From Gilvimarinus japonicus (GTDB lineage: Bacteria > Pseudomonadota > Gammaproteobacteria > Pseudomonadales > Cellvibrionaceae), in contig NZ_AP031500.1 of assembly GCF_042847215.1 (NCBI RefSeq), positions 3,100,001 to 3,164,000 on the forward strand: a stretch of 64,000 nucleotides of DNA. Direction: 5' to 3'. Position numbers and translations under genes: made by a program. Within the stretch, counting starts at the first letter, position 1. Every line of letters begins with the position of its first letter. This document shows, in pieces, positions 52,271 through 61,282 of the stretch. The notes beneath the pieces are model-generated. The model was not told the origin of the DNA. It did not search any database and was given only the letters and a program-made list of their open reading frames with translations.

Positions 52271-53065
52271 TTATTTGCTACCATAATATGTCGTCCGATA
52301 AACGGCACAGTTATTATCGTCGCAATTTTCATTTCGAGCATTTAAAAAGTACTGAGTGTTCTTCTGAATTAAGCAATAACCCCTTTTGGGGGCTTGTGAA
52401 TAGTTAATGTTGGCCACTTCAGTATTTTTTGCGCTACACACCGTATGCTCATCATCTATCGAGCCGCCTGGGCAAGTCGAAATCCACAGCTCTTTACTCA
52501 CATGTGTATTCCCCGTGGTAGCGTAAATAGAAGTTTTCATAAACAAACTATTAGTGCCGGTCGACATAAATGGGAACGATATAGTCTCGTGCCCCAGATT
52601 CATCCTAACCTGCCCCAATCCTGCGTCAACTTTAAACCCTGCTTTCTCGACCACGCCAGCAGGCCAAGCCCCCCCATTACCACAAGCACTTAAATCATAT
52701 CCGCTAGGGTCAGTTGGATCAACTGGATCAACTGGATCAACTGGATCAACTGGATCAACTGGATCAACTGGATCAACTGGATCAGGGGGCGTATAGTCCC
52801 CTACCACAACACAGGACGTACCGGCGGTATCCGGCTCAGTCCCTTCACCACAAGCATAGCCGTCAGTAACACCGGGCAAAGTACCCTCTAAGTATGTCAC
52901 ATCCTGAATAACTACTTGACCACCCTCAACGGTAAGGGTTCCAGCGCTATAGCGCACTGGCTCGGCACCATCACCAAAAACTAACTCAACACTAGTAGCT
53001 GCAACAGCGCCCGTGGTAGCCGTCGCCACACACAGCACTAAAGCTGTTCTTATAAATTGTTTCAT
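52271..53065 (-). CDS. exported protein with (Asp-Pro-Val)n repeat
   Basis: 264 residues; I do not recognise the family. Signal peptide (KQFIRTALVLCVATATTGAVA, cleaved before ATSVEL). A first domain (about 24-92) has two Cys (YACGEG, TSCVVV). Residues 95-118 are the (DPV)6-DPTDPS linker. A second domain (about 119-264) has six or more Cys (SACGNGG, STCPGG, TVCSAKN, GYCLIQ, NCDDNNC) and probably carries disulfides. The two-domain plan with a Pro/Asp linker resembles secreted binding proteins or enzymes of cellulolytic and chitinolytic marine bacteria, but no catalytic motif is visible. It sits directly upstream of the type II secretion genes and may be a cargo. Confidence 0.72.
   Translation of the reverse strand: MKQFIRTALVLCVATATTGAVAATSVELVFGDGAEPVRYSAGTLTVEGGQVVIQDVTYLEGTLPGVTDGYACGEGTEPDTAGTSCVVVGDYTPPDPVDPVDPVDPVDPVDPVDPVDPTDPSGYDLSACGNGGAWPAGVVEKAGFKVDAGLGQVRMNLGHETISFPFMSTGTNSLFMKTSIYATTGNTHVSKELWISTCPGGSIDDEHTVCSAKNTEVANINYSQAPKRGYCLIQKNTQYFLNARNENCDDNNCAVYRTTYYGSK
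52711..52787. repeat. 9-bp tandem repeat, eight GGATCA-containing units
   Basis: GGATCA recurs every 9 bp at 52716, 52725, 52734, 52743, 52752, 52761, 52770 and 52779 (unit GGATCAACT). In the minus-strand gene it encodes Asp-Pro-Val repeats, so unit gain or loss changes linker length without a frameshift. Confidence 0.95.
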
Positions 53066-53289
53066 ATCACCCTCACAAAAACTTTTTTGTCAATTTTTTG
53101 CCACTCAGTGGCACATCGCAAGGCTTGCATACATCACGCCAACCTAACCAACCAAGCATTAAAACGGCGGCACCTTATTTTTATATCCTAACCGGCTGCC
53201 CACACATTCCATTTGCTCATTAGGCCGCATCATGCCAACCACTGTCAAGACGGCATACAAAATATTACAACAGAGTTAAAGTTTTAGGC

Positions 53290-53317
53290 AAAAAAAAACG
53301 CGGCCCGAGGGCCGCGC
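53290..53317 (-). terminator. intrinsic terminator behind the 536-residue exported protein gene
   Basis: CGCGGCCC pairs with GGGCCGCG (3-nt loop), followed on the minus strand by a nine-T run; 22 bp after the stop codon. Confidence 0.92.
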
Positions 53318-53338
53318 TCTTACTCCATCAATCCAATT

Positions 53339-54949
53339 TTAATTGGAAATTTGACGGCTATACTTGTGCTCCACAGCGCCAGCGTAGTTAGAGAGGATGC
53401 CCTCACCATCTACTTCTAGCTTGCCATTTTGGTACTTCTGAATAGCAAAGCCAGTCACCGGCAAGCCAATGTAGGTATTGTTATCACCAACAACCTGACG
53501 GGCATTATACTCTGCAGCGTTACCGCCTGGAGGCACAGCGTTAGACAAGTCAATTGACGCCCAACCGTCTACAAAGCCATCGGCTAGATTAAGGTTGTAG
53601 GTCAAACGATCAGATGAATCCAAAACACTACTACCATTAAAGGTCATAATGCTAACTTCGGTACACAAGTTGAAACCATCTGGAATGTCTTCAAGTTGCG
53701 GTGGAAGCGGAGAGAAGTCCAACTGCTCTTCGATTTGCTCTGGAGTAGGAGTACCTTCGTCACGATCCCAATAAGTTACATTGATGTGCTCACAAGCTTT
53801 ATCACCGTCCCACATAGCAGAGAAGGGCGCGCGAGCCGCAAGCGTAGTTTCTGAACTATAAAAACGCTTAGTAGGCATGGTAATAACCCAATCGGTCTCG
53901 GCTGCAATACCCGAATCCAACACGTAATCGTTCGAGAGAGTATCACGCATAAACAGCGAGCTAACCGCATCAGCGCTATTACCGCTAAAGCTGTCAGAAA
54001 CAACAGCAATACCCGACCCGTCATCATAAAACACGTCAGAGAACTCGTCAGCATTCAGCATAGATGGGTTAACACTGCCAGTATCGGTATTCACAGCAGT
54101 ACTTGTGAAGCCACCAATTGCTACAGCGTCATAGGAAGCGCTGGTACCTTCCATAACATCAATTATGGAAGCGTAGCCGTACAGACCGCCCGTTGGAGGC
54201 ACGATATTCCGAGAAGCGCCAGTACCACCGACACCCCACTCACCTGAGCTCTTCCAAGCATTACGCAATCCGTCACAGTTTGCAGGCACGCCAGCGCTGT
54301 GGGTAGCCCAACCAGCTGCACCAAAGGTGTTTGTGCCAGATTCGGTGACGGTGCCGTCGGCGTTCTCCACACCCAGAACACCCATTTCGATCACTTCTAC
54401 GTAACCTTCATGAGTACGCGCCATGCTGCGATTACCATCTGTGGTCGCCTGACCCGTATCAGTCCACGCATAAGCGTAGTTTACAAAGTCAACACCGTCC
54501 GCACCAATTTCAGGGGCAGTACATGAGGTTTCACCCTGCGGGTCAGCTGGGTTTGCGCCTGCGGCAAGCACCGCAATTTTACCAGGGCTTTCGCCATCAC
54601 CGATCCCAAAGTTTGGATCAGAAGCTGGTGCGCCATCAGGGCGAGCAACATCATCCACATTAGACGACATTGAGATACCACCTGCCCAATGGTCATACGC
54701 AGACAGGTACAAGTTAAAATCGAGCACCTCCTGGCTGTTCTCACCTTCCAAGAAGCGGACTTTAAGAGCCTTAACTTCATTGGTTGTGTTAACGATGTTG
54801 ATATTGGTGAAGTTTCCGCCATCCACAGTATAGTAAGGGAACAGCAGCGCCTGACCTGTGCCGTCCGCACTCAAATAAGCTGCCTGAGCAGTACCTGCTG
54901 CACCAGCCAGTCCAGCCAGTATTGCCAAAGGTAGAAGTTTTTTCTTCAT
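53339..54949 (-). CDS. large exported protein of unknown function
   Basis: 536 residues; family not recognised. Signal peptide (KKKLLPLAILAGLAGAAGTAQA, cleaved before AYLSADG). The mature protein is acidic and beta-rich: it begins GTGQALLFPYYTVDGGNFTN, a start I associate with hypothetical surface proteins of marine gammaproteobacteria, then has VNTTNEVKALKVRFLEG and NLYLSAYDHW. Six Cys are spread over the chain. There are no transmembrane helices and no lipobox. Good Shine-Dalgarno (AGGAGCTAGAC) before the ATG and its own terminator indicate a single-gene, possibly well-expressed unit. It may be a cell-surface or type II-secreted protein (inference from position only). Confidence 0.7.
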   Translation of the reverse strand: MKKKLLPLAILAGLAGAAGTAQAAYLSADGTGQALLFPYYTVDGGNFTNINIVNTTNEVKALKVRFLEGENSQEVLDFNLYLSAYDHWAGGISMSSNVDDVARPDGAPASDPNFGIGDGESPGKIAVLAAGANPADPQGETSCTAPEIGADGVDFVNYAYAWTDTGQATTDGNRSMARTHEGYVEVIEMGVLGVENADGTVTESGTNTFGAAGWATHSAGVPANCDGLRNAWKSSGEWGVGGTGASRNIVPPTGGLYGYASIIDVMEGTSASYDAVAIGGFTSTAVNTDTGSVNPSMLNADEFSDVFYDDGSGIAVVSDSFSGNSADAVSSLFMRDTLSNDYVLDSGIAAETDWVITMPTKRFYSSETTLAARAPFSAMWDGDKACEHINVTYWDRDEGTPTPEQIEEQLDFSPLPPQLEDIPDGFNLCTEVSIMTFNGSSVLDSSDRLTYNLNLADGFVDGWASIDLSNAVPPGGNAAEYNARQVVGDNNTYIGLPVTGFAIQKYQNGKLEVDGEGILSNYAGAVEHKYSRQISN

Positions 54950-55330
54950 TGTCTAGCTCCTAGATTTACAAAGTATCATTTTGTTTTCTGTTAGCGGGCG
55001 CCTTGGTGGCGCCCTAATAAACTCGATTTACCACCAGCACATGACCGGCCAGATGCTCGACGAACATCCAATCGCGTTCTAAATTAACACACCCTTCAGG
55101 CCATAACAATAGCAAAGCTGGGTGATTTTGGGCGCACAACACAACCAGAAGCGCAGCCAAACTTAAAGTTAGACCAAGGTCACACTTACCGACACTAAGT
55201 GCGCTTACCAGCTCCTGAATGACCCAGCCTTATTCCGACAACGGCAGTTTACCCGCACTGAGCGTTGCTGGGAAGCCCCCACGAAAGAATTATGACCGCA
55301 AAACCGCCACCGCACACCTGGGCCGACTCG
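54950..55330. other. intergenic region between the exported protein gene and rpe
   Basis: 381 bp. It holds the ribosome-binding site of the gene at 53339, a strong hairpin (GGGCGCC / GGCGCCC, 54996-55014) in its leader, and about 300 bp upstream in which I see no gene, repeat or clear promoter. The hairpin has no T-run in either direction. Confidence 0.5.
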
Positions 55331-56002
55331 CTAACCACCATGAACCGCCACCCTAAGCTGGCGTAACACCTCTGCATAGCTCACAGCACCAAAAATGGCC
55401 GACCCTACTACAAAGGTATCCGCGCCAGCCCGTGCCACGTCAGAAATATTGTGCACCTTTACACCACCATCAACTTCTAGCCGAATAGGCAGGCCGCTCT
55501 CATCAATCAGCTGACGCGCCTCGCGAAGTTTATCCAGGGTATAAGAAATAAAGGTTTGACCGCCAAAGCCCGGGTTCACAGACATCACCAGCAACAAATC
55601 CAGCCTCGATAACACCTGACGCGCAACACCTACAGATGTACCCGGGTTTAACACCAACCCCGCCTTACAGCCGAGATCCCGTATTAACTGCAAGGAACGA
55701 TCGAGATGGCGCGTGGCTTCTGGGTGAATACTTATAAAAGAAGCACCCGCCTCGGCAAACTGCACAATAAGTTCATCGACAGGATCAACCATAAGATGCA
55801 CATCAATAGGAGCACGAATTCCATAGTCACGTAGCGCCCTGCAAACCATCGGCCCAACAGTCAAGTTGGGCACGTAATGATTATCCATAATATCCAAGTG
55901 GATCATGTCCGCTCCGGCCTCCAACACATCATCACACTCGGCACCCAGCCGGGCGAAATCTGCACTTAGCACCGACGGCGCTATAAATATTTCCTGAGCC
56001 AC
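55331..56002 (-). CDS. rpe: ribulose-phosphate 3-epimerase
   Basis: 223 residues: APSVLSADFARLG, HLDIMDNHYVPNLT (metal His-Asp), IDVHLMVDP, MSVNPGFGGQTF and LEVDGGV. It interconverts ribulose-5-phosphate and xylulose-5-phosphate. I start it at GTG 56002, which has GGAGG five bases upstream and gives the family length; the frame extends to 56032. Confidence 0.95.
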   Translation of the reverse strand: MAQEIFIAPSVLSADFARLGAECDDVLEAGADMIHLDIMDNHYVPNLTVGPMVCRALRDYGIRAPIDVHLMVDPVDELIVQFAEAGASFISIHPEATRHLDRSLQLIRDLGCKAGLVLNPGTSVGVARQVLSRLDLLLVMSVNPGFGGQTFISYTLDKLREARQLIDESGLPIRLEVDGGVKVHNISDVARAGADTFVVGSAIFGAVSYAEVLRQLRVAVHGG

Positions 56003-56169
56003 TCGGCCTCCTACTGTTTCACTGTTAGGCACAGCTTGTGCGATGAGCGTATTTTGTCACTATAGAGCCAAGTCTGTCACCCTAGCAAATCTTGCCATGG
56101 AAATTATATCGCGCATCTAGCATAATCCGGCACTTTCAACTGCAGAGCGCAAGCGAGCCGCCAACCTAT

Positions 56170-57276
56170 ATGACGACTTTTATACCAACACTGCACGGAC
56201 TTAGAGGCGTTGCAGCCCTCGCAGTCCTACTGTTTCACTGGAACGCATTATTCCCCGCTTTTGGGGGCTGGGCTAGCCCTCTTGAGCTTGCTGGCACAAA
56301 ATGGAACTTGTTTATGCAGATTAACTTTGGCTGGCTGGGGGTGCCGTTATTTTTTGTCTTATCGGGTTTCTTGCTCGGTGGGCAATTAAAAGACAAGGAG
56401 CTGACGCGCGGTACGCTGTTACACTTTTGGCGGCGTAGAATTTTACGCATTTACCCCGCAGTATGGGCCCAACTCGCCATATTAGCATTGATTGCCTACT
56501 GGCTACCGAGCCTTTTTCCACCGCTCTCGACCTTCGAGCTAACTCAAAACTTACTACTGTGGATTAACATGCCACCATGGATGACCAGCCCCATCAACGG
56601 TGTATGGTGGACGCTCCCCATTGAACTATCTTTTTATGCGGTACTACCATTAATTATTTTGCTACAGCGTAAATGCGGCTGGATAAAAGCAACTTTTATA
56701 TGTTTTTCACTGGCAATCCTGTGGCGTTACACCATCATACAAACACTACCAACCGATAATTACACACAACATCTTCCGCTGCTCGATATGCTCCCAGGCA
56801 GCATCTCCTCATTTGCCGCCGGCTTTGCCATCACCTTCTTAAATATTCGCTGGAGCAAACTGCAGTGGCGCCTAGCATGCTTAGCTGCGGTTGTTTTATT
56901 TTTAGCACTGGAATACTGGTTGTTAGCATTTATCGACGTTTACTGGAGTGGGCACTGGCTCCTTGTTATATGGAACCCCTTGATCGCATTATCACTAGCA
57001 CTGATGGTCTATTGCGCCACCCACCAACAGTGCCACGGCGCTGTATTAGGTAGCCGACCACTCGTTTGGCTGGGAGAGGTTAGTTTTGGCATATACCTAT
57101 GGCACTTCCCGGTCCAAAAAGCGCTAAACCTTATTGCCCCAGGTTATTGGGACACACCTACTACAAGCGCCTTGGCGCTCTGCGTATCCACACTAATTAC
57201 ACTACCGCTGGCAGCATTAAGCTATTATTTCATCGAAAAACCTATTATGGGGTGGCGCAAGACACGAGCGGCGTAA
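56170..57276 (+). CDS. acyltransferase-3 family membrane O-acyltransferase
   Basis: 368 residues with about ten membrane helices. It opens with the acyltransferase-3 motif IPTLHGLRGVAALAVLLFHW (catalytic-type His in LFHW), then GWLGVPLFFVLSGFLLGG and the RRR-x-LRIYP motif (FWRRRILRIYPAVW); VSFGIYLWHFPVQ is near the end. These enzymes O-acetylate or acylate surface glycans such as O-antigen. The ATG at 56170 is the family start but has a weak ribosome-binding site; the frame is open to 56092. The likely substrate is the glycan made by the rfb/wz genes (inference). Confidence 0.85.
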   Translation: MTTFIPTLHGLRGVAALAVLLFHWNALFPAFGGWASPLELAGTKWNLFMQINFGWLGVPLFFVLSGFLLGGQLKDKELTRGTLLHFWRRRILRIYPAVWAQLAILALIAYWLPSLFPPLSTFELTQNLLLWINMPPWMTSPINGVWWTLPIELSFYAVLPLIILLQRKCGWIKATFICFSLAILWRYTIIQTLPTDNYTQHLPLLDMLPGSISSFAAGFAITFLNIRWSKLQWRLACLAAVVLFLALEYWLLAFIDVYWSGHWLLVIWNPLIALSLALMVYCATHQQCHGAVLGSRPLVWLGEVSFGIYLWHFPVQKALNLIAPGYWDTPTTSALALCVSTLITLPLAALSYYFIEKPIMGWRKTRAA

Positions 57277-57436
57277 CGCTTTGCACAGCTATTACTTAGC
57301 AAAGAGCAAGATCTCGTTATTATGAACCTCGACTGCACCTTTGGTACAATCGGCTGGGCTCATGAATTACAACGTCCTCCTGAGGCGCACGTATATTTTT
57401 TAATTCCAGCCTCGGAGCCTCCCCAGCAAGGCACAA

Positions 57437-59263
57437 ATGACCACTAACCTAAACACTACCAAGCACGGGCTTAAAAAGCCCTGGATGATACGCTCGGCAA
57501 TACAACTAGCTCCAGCTGCAGTTGTTTTTTCTGCGCTCGCCTTCACACTGACAATGCGTATTAGCTACATTAACGATAACTTTGGGGACGCGGTAAATTG
57601 CAGCCACTGCTTCACCGAGAATGTGGTGATTTTTGATGCGCCATTTTTATTTGCCCTATCGGCACTCTTCATGCTCAGCATCACCAAAACCCCCGTGCTG
57701 CTTCGCATTATTGCTCGCCTAACCGCTTTATTAGGGGCATTGTTATATATGGGCGACCACATAATAAGCCAGAACATGTTCACGCGCTTACAACTCGCTG
57801 ACATCAGCACCTATGGCTCACAGGTGGGCTTAATTGCAGAACATCTAAACAATACAAATTTTTTAGGCTTACCAGTACTCGCGGCAATGATTCTCAGCGG
57901 TATTATTTCGCTGTTGTTTGTGTTTCTGCCCCGCTACTCGATACCAACGAAATATTCAGTAAGCGGCCTGAGCCTGAGTTTATTATGTAGTGCTATTGCC
58001 TTTGTCATACCCCCTACGGTATACGTACATAATTGGGCCATGAGAAATGTCGTCAGCGCAAATTTAACGCCAGGCGTAGCACAAGAGTACAGCGCCGAAT
58101 ACAGGCACGCCCTCCCTCTTAGACCTAGGCAGACATGCCGCGCGCACGCGCCAAAAAACGACATTATCTTGCTAATACTCGAGTCTTGGTCCCCCTACCA
58201 AAGCGCGCTTTGGGGAGGCGAAAAGAACTGGACGCCTCGTTTAGACGATATAGCCAAGAAGAATACGTACTTTTCGCAATTTTATGCAGCAGGATTTTCT
58301 ACCAATGAAGGACTCGCTAGCATTTTAACCGGGCTAGAAGCTTATTCCCCAATCAACCCATTTTTTGCCAGCACGCCATTTCAAGGGCTTTGGTCTAACA
58401 CTCAGTCAACCGCTCCCCGCTACATCACAGACAGCGGGTATCATTCAGCTTTTTTAACTACCGGCAACCTGTCATTCGCAAAAAAAGGAGAGTGGCTCAG
58501 CAATATCGGATTTGAGTACGTTGAGGGTCACCAGGCTTCTTTTTATAATGGGTTGCCTCGTTTGCATTTTGGTGCGGCCGCTGACGAGCACCTGTATGCC
58601 CGGACGCTGGCCTATCTCGACAAGCATAAAAACTCTGACACACCTTTGTTTGTTACCGTAGAAACCGTCTCGTCACACCAACCATTCATTCATCCTCACA
58701 CGGGAGAGCGAGACATTCAGGCCGTATTCGAGTATATGGACAGCACTGCCGCCGACTTCTATCAAAATTTAGACTCCAGCGGGTTCTTCACGGCTGGAGG
58801 GATGCTCATAGTAGTAAGCGATCATCGCTCGATGACGCCAATAAGTCAGGACGAACAAAAAGAACTAGGCCACTTAGCTGCGTCTAAAATTCCTGCGTTT
58901 ATCGTCTTTCATGGAGCCCCCGCGGTAGAGATTGATGATCTAGCACACCAGGCTGATATTTTGCCAACACTAAAGAGCCACATAAGCGGTAAAGAATGCA
59001 CCATCCCTGACAAGCTAAACTTAATCTCTGGCGCGACACAACAAAAAGATAGGTGCGTATTTCACGCTAGAGGTGATCAGAGGGACCATATAGATGTTAT
59101 TTGCGCGAGCGGCAGTGGTACGATCAAGCTCTCGGGAGATAACTCGCATTTTATTTACAGCAAACATTTAACACAAAACCAGAAAGCGATGTCTTTGCTC
59201 AAACTAGCAGACATGCGAATAGCGCTTACCGAAAATCAGAAAAAGTGGTCCGCTACACGCTAG
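57437..59263 (+). CDS. LTA-synthase-like sulfatase-fold membrane protein
   Basis: 608 residues: five N-terminal membrane helices (about 24-40, 64-82, 88-105, 143-164, 176-194) and a periplasmic alkaline-phosphatase-superfamily domain. Metal/catalytic positions read by eye: E249 in LILESW, a Thr/Ser nucleophile candidate in FSTNEGL (T289), and D462-H463 in VVSDHR. This is the layout of LtaS, OpgB and related phosphoglycerol or phosphoethanolamine transferases. It probably decorates a periplasmic or surface glycan. Its final 11 bp overlap the convergent murU gene. A PglZ- or sulfatase-like role is less likely. Confidence 0.75.
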   Translation: MTTNLNTTKHGLKKPWMIRSAIQLAPAAVVFSALAFTLTMRISYINDNFGDAVNCSHCFTENVVIFDAPFLFALSALFMLSITKTPVLLRIIARLTALLGALLYMGDHIISQNMFTRLQLADISTYGSQVGLIAEHLNNTNFLGLPVLAAMILSGIISLLFVFLPRYSIPTKYSVSGLSLSLLCSAIAFVIPPTVYVHNWAMRNVVSANLTPGVAQEYSAEYRHALPLRPRQTCRAHAPKNDIILLILESWSPYQSALWGGEKNWTPRLDDIAKKNTYFSQFYAAGFSTNEGLASILTGLEAYSPINPFFASTPFQGLWSNTQSTAPRYITDSGYHSAFLTTGNLSFAKKGEWLSNIGFEYVEGHQASFYNGLPRLHFGAAADEHLYARTLAYLDKHKNSDTPLFVTVETVSSHQPFIHPHTGERDIQAVFEYMDSTAADFYQNLDSSGFFTAGGMLIVVSDHRSMTPISQDEQKELGHLAASKIPAFIVFHGAPAVEIDDLAHQADILPTLKSHISGKECTIPDKLNLISGATQQKDRCVFHARGDQRDHIDVICASGSGTIKLSGDNSHFIYSKHLTQNQKAMSLLKLADMRIALTENQKKWSATR

Positions 59264-59927
59264 CCTCTATTTCGTGCAGTCGCTCAATGGTTCCAACATC
59301 GCGCCAAATACCGTCATAAACCGATGCTGTTAATCGTCGCGTTTGCAGCTCATTTGTGAAAACCTCAGCCAAACCGAAGACTATCGAGATGTAAGGGTAA
59401 CGTAACACTAACGCTGGATTGATCAGACTGATACCAGAAAATGTATAACCAAGCTCACCATCCGAGATGGCGGACAAACTCCCATCCTTGATGGCAAAAT
59501 CACCAATAGGCTTGAAGTCGGGGTTGGGAACTAACACTAGATGGGCTAACTCTCCTGCGGGTATAGACCTCGAAACAAGCGCCTTAAAATCAAAATCAGT
59601 AAAAATATCCGCATTAAGCAATATAAATGGCTCGCTTCCCAGCAGTGCGGCGGCATGAACAATTGCGCCACCGGTTTCGAGGGGCTCGGGCTCTTGCGAA
59701 TAAACGACTTGCAGCCCCCACGCTGAACCATCCCCCACAAACTCTTGGATTTGTGCGCCGCGATAGGCGAGGTTAATGATAACCTCAGTAATACCGGCGC
59801 GGGCCAGCGCCTCTAGGTGGTAGGCAATTAACGGCTTACCACGTACAGGAATGAGCGGTTTGGGCAAAGTATCGGTTAGCGGACGCATTCGTTTGCCAAG
59901 GCCGGCCGCGAGAATCATGGCCTTCAT
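59253..59927 (-). CDS. murU: N-acetylmuramate alpha-1-phosphate uridylyltransferase
   Basis: 224 residues: MKAMILAAGLGKRMRPLTDT (nucleotide loop), LPKPLIPV (Lys-Pro-Leu), ETGGAI and ILLNADIFTD. With AmgK it forms the cell-wall recycling bypass that turns MurNAc into UDP-MurNAc without going through glucosamine, known in Pseudomonas. It overlaps amgK by ATGA, and the pair is divergent from lptD exactly as in Pseudomonas, which supports the assignment over a general mannose-1-phosphate-type enzyme. Confidence 0.87.
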   Translation of the reverse strand: MKAMILAAGLGKRMRPLTDTLPKPLIPVRGKPLIAYHLEALARAGITEVIINLAYRGAQIQEFVGDGSAWGLQVVYSQEPEPLETGGAIVHAAALLGSEPFILLNADIFTDFDFKALVSRSIPAGELAHLVLVPNPDFKPIGDFAIKDGSLSAISDGELGYTFSGISLINPALVLRYPYISIVFGLAEVFTNELQTRRLTASVYDGIWRDVGTIERLHEIEASV

Positions 59928-60988
59928 ATCACCCCCATCACATTTACATCAGACAAAGGTTGCGATTGATACCACGACTGAGCCTTACACGCTGGCACGA
60001 TACGGGCGGCAAACCAAGCGGCAAAATCTTGCAGTTCTGGGTAACTGGCGGCAACCTCTTGCACGTAGAGTATGACACGAGGTAAATCGGCCAAATATGT
60101 CGACTTACCATCGCGCAAGTGCAGGCGGGCAAAAACACCCAATACCTTGATATGCCGCTGCAATCCCATCCAGTCAAAATCGCGCAGATAATCATCTGGA
60201 TTGACAGGAAGCATGACGCCAGCATCAATAGCCATGTCACCATAAGCCAGCGCCCAGCGACGCACATCAGCAGCGGGCAAACGCACATAACAATCACGCA
60301 ATAGGGAGACCAGGTCATAGGTCACTGGCCCCACTACCGCATCTTGAAAGTCAATGACGCCCAAACTACCGTCGGCTTTTATGAGCAAGTTACGCGAATG
60401 GAAATCCCGGTGCATAACAACCTGAGGCTGCTCCAGCGCCCGCATCGCCAGGCGACCGAATACACCCTCTAACATTACCTTTTCGTCAGCGTTCAACGTC
60501 AAGCCCAATAAAGGTCCCACAAACCATTCAGCGAACAATCCGAGCTCTCGGCAAATAAATGCCTCATCAAATACAGGCAGCAACGCGACATCCTTAGGCG
60601 CTTGGGCTATAGCCAGCAAGGTAAACAGTGCCTCGCCATAAAGGGTCAGCGCGCTCTCGCTATCCAGCTCGGCACCAAACTCACGTGAGCCAAAGTTTTC
60701 TAGAAGCACAAACCCTCGGGAGGCGTCAACAGCCCGAATGTCCGGCACAGCCACTCCAGCGCCGCGCAGTAATCCCGCCACTTGCACAAACTGAGGTGTA
60801 TTTTCGCTGGCAGGCGGCGCATCAACGGCCAGCAGCTCAGGGGCTGAATCAACTGTGTAGTATCGCCTAAAACCTGCATCACCGGCGCAACGCGCTAAGG
60901 TTATAGGCTGCCGCAAAACCTCTCCAGCCCACAGTTTTAGGGCATCTTCTCGCTCTTGTTTACTATCCAACCAAGCACGCTCCAACAT
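59924..60988 (-). CDS. amgK: anomeric MurNAc/GlcNAc kinase
   Basis: 354 residues of the aminoglycoside-phosphotransferase fold: catalytic HRDFHSRN and metal Asp in GVIDFQDAV, with GDAGFRRYY early in the chain. AmgK phosphorylates the anomeric hydroxyl of MurNAc (and GlcNAc), giving the substrate for MurU. Gene pair and position beside lptD match Pseudomonas. The start at 60988 (ATG) is the longest frame; MLERAWLDSKQEREDALKLW is plausible for the family. Confidence 0.87.
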   Translation of the reverse strand: MLERAWLDSKQEREDALKLWAGEVLRQPITLARCAGDAGFRRYYTVDSAPELLAVDAPPASENTPQFVQVAGLLRGAGVAVPDIRAVDASRGFVLLENFGSREFGAELDSESALTLYGEALFTLLAIAQAPKDVALLPVFDEAFICRELGLFAEWFVGPLLGLTLNADEKVMLEGVFGRLAMRALEQPQVVMHRDFHSRNLLIKADGSLGVIDFQDAVVGPVTYDLVSLLRDCYVRLPAADVRRWALAYGDMAIDAGVMLPVNPDDYLRDFDWMGLQRHIKVLGVFARLHLRDGKSTYLADLPRVILYVQEVAASYPELQDFAAWFAARIVPACKAQSWYQSQPLSDVNVMGVI

Positions 60989-61282
60989 TAGCCATTACAC
61001 TTACCAGCCTAAAATCCTACAGGCTAACAAACCGTCTGTCAGCTTACTCTGAATTTACCACTAGCAAACGGCAATTGCTGCGGCTTTTAGCTTATGCCAA
61101 CCCTGCAACAAACACGGCAAAACACTACGCGTATTAGCGTGTGAATTCGGTTTCCCCCCGCGCGGGTTAATGCAGTAGAATGGCCAGCTTATCACGCGCC
61201 TGCATCCGGGCTTTGCCGCCCGCCTTCACGCGCGTTCGTTGTATCAGGGCGCCCATTATTTAAGGATTGTAGAGACCTCTCA
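60989..61282. other. divergent intergenic region between amgK and lptD
   Basis: 294 bp with no gene. A TAGAAT hexamer near 61175 is a -10 candidate for lptD, but no good -35 is seen. No LacI-type operator is present. Confidence 0.4.

Noticed and set aside
52711..52787. Tandem repeat as a CRISPR array
   Set aside because: The unit is 9 bp without spacers and lies inside a coding sequence.
52554..52796. Plus-strand frame ending in Gly-Ser-Thr repeats
   Set aside because: It is the antisense reading of the 9-bp repeat that encodes Asp-Pro-Val in the real minus-strand gene.
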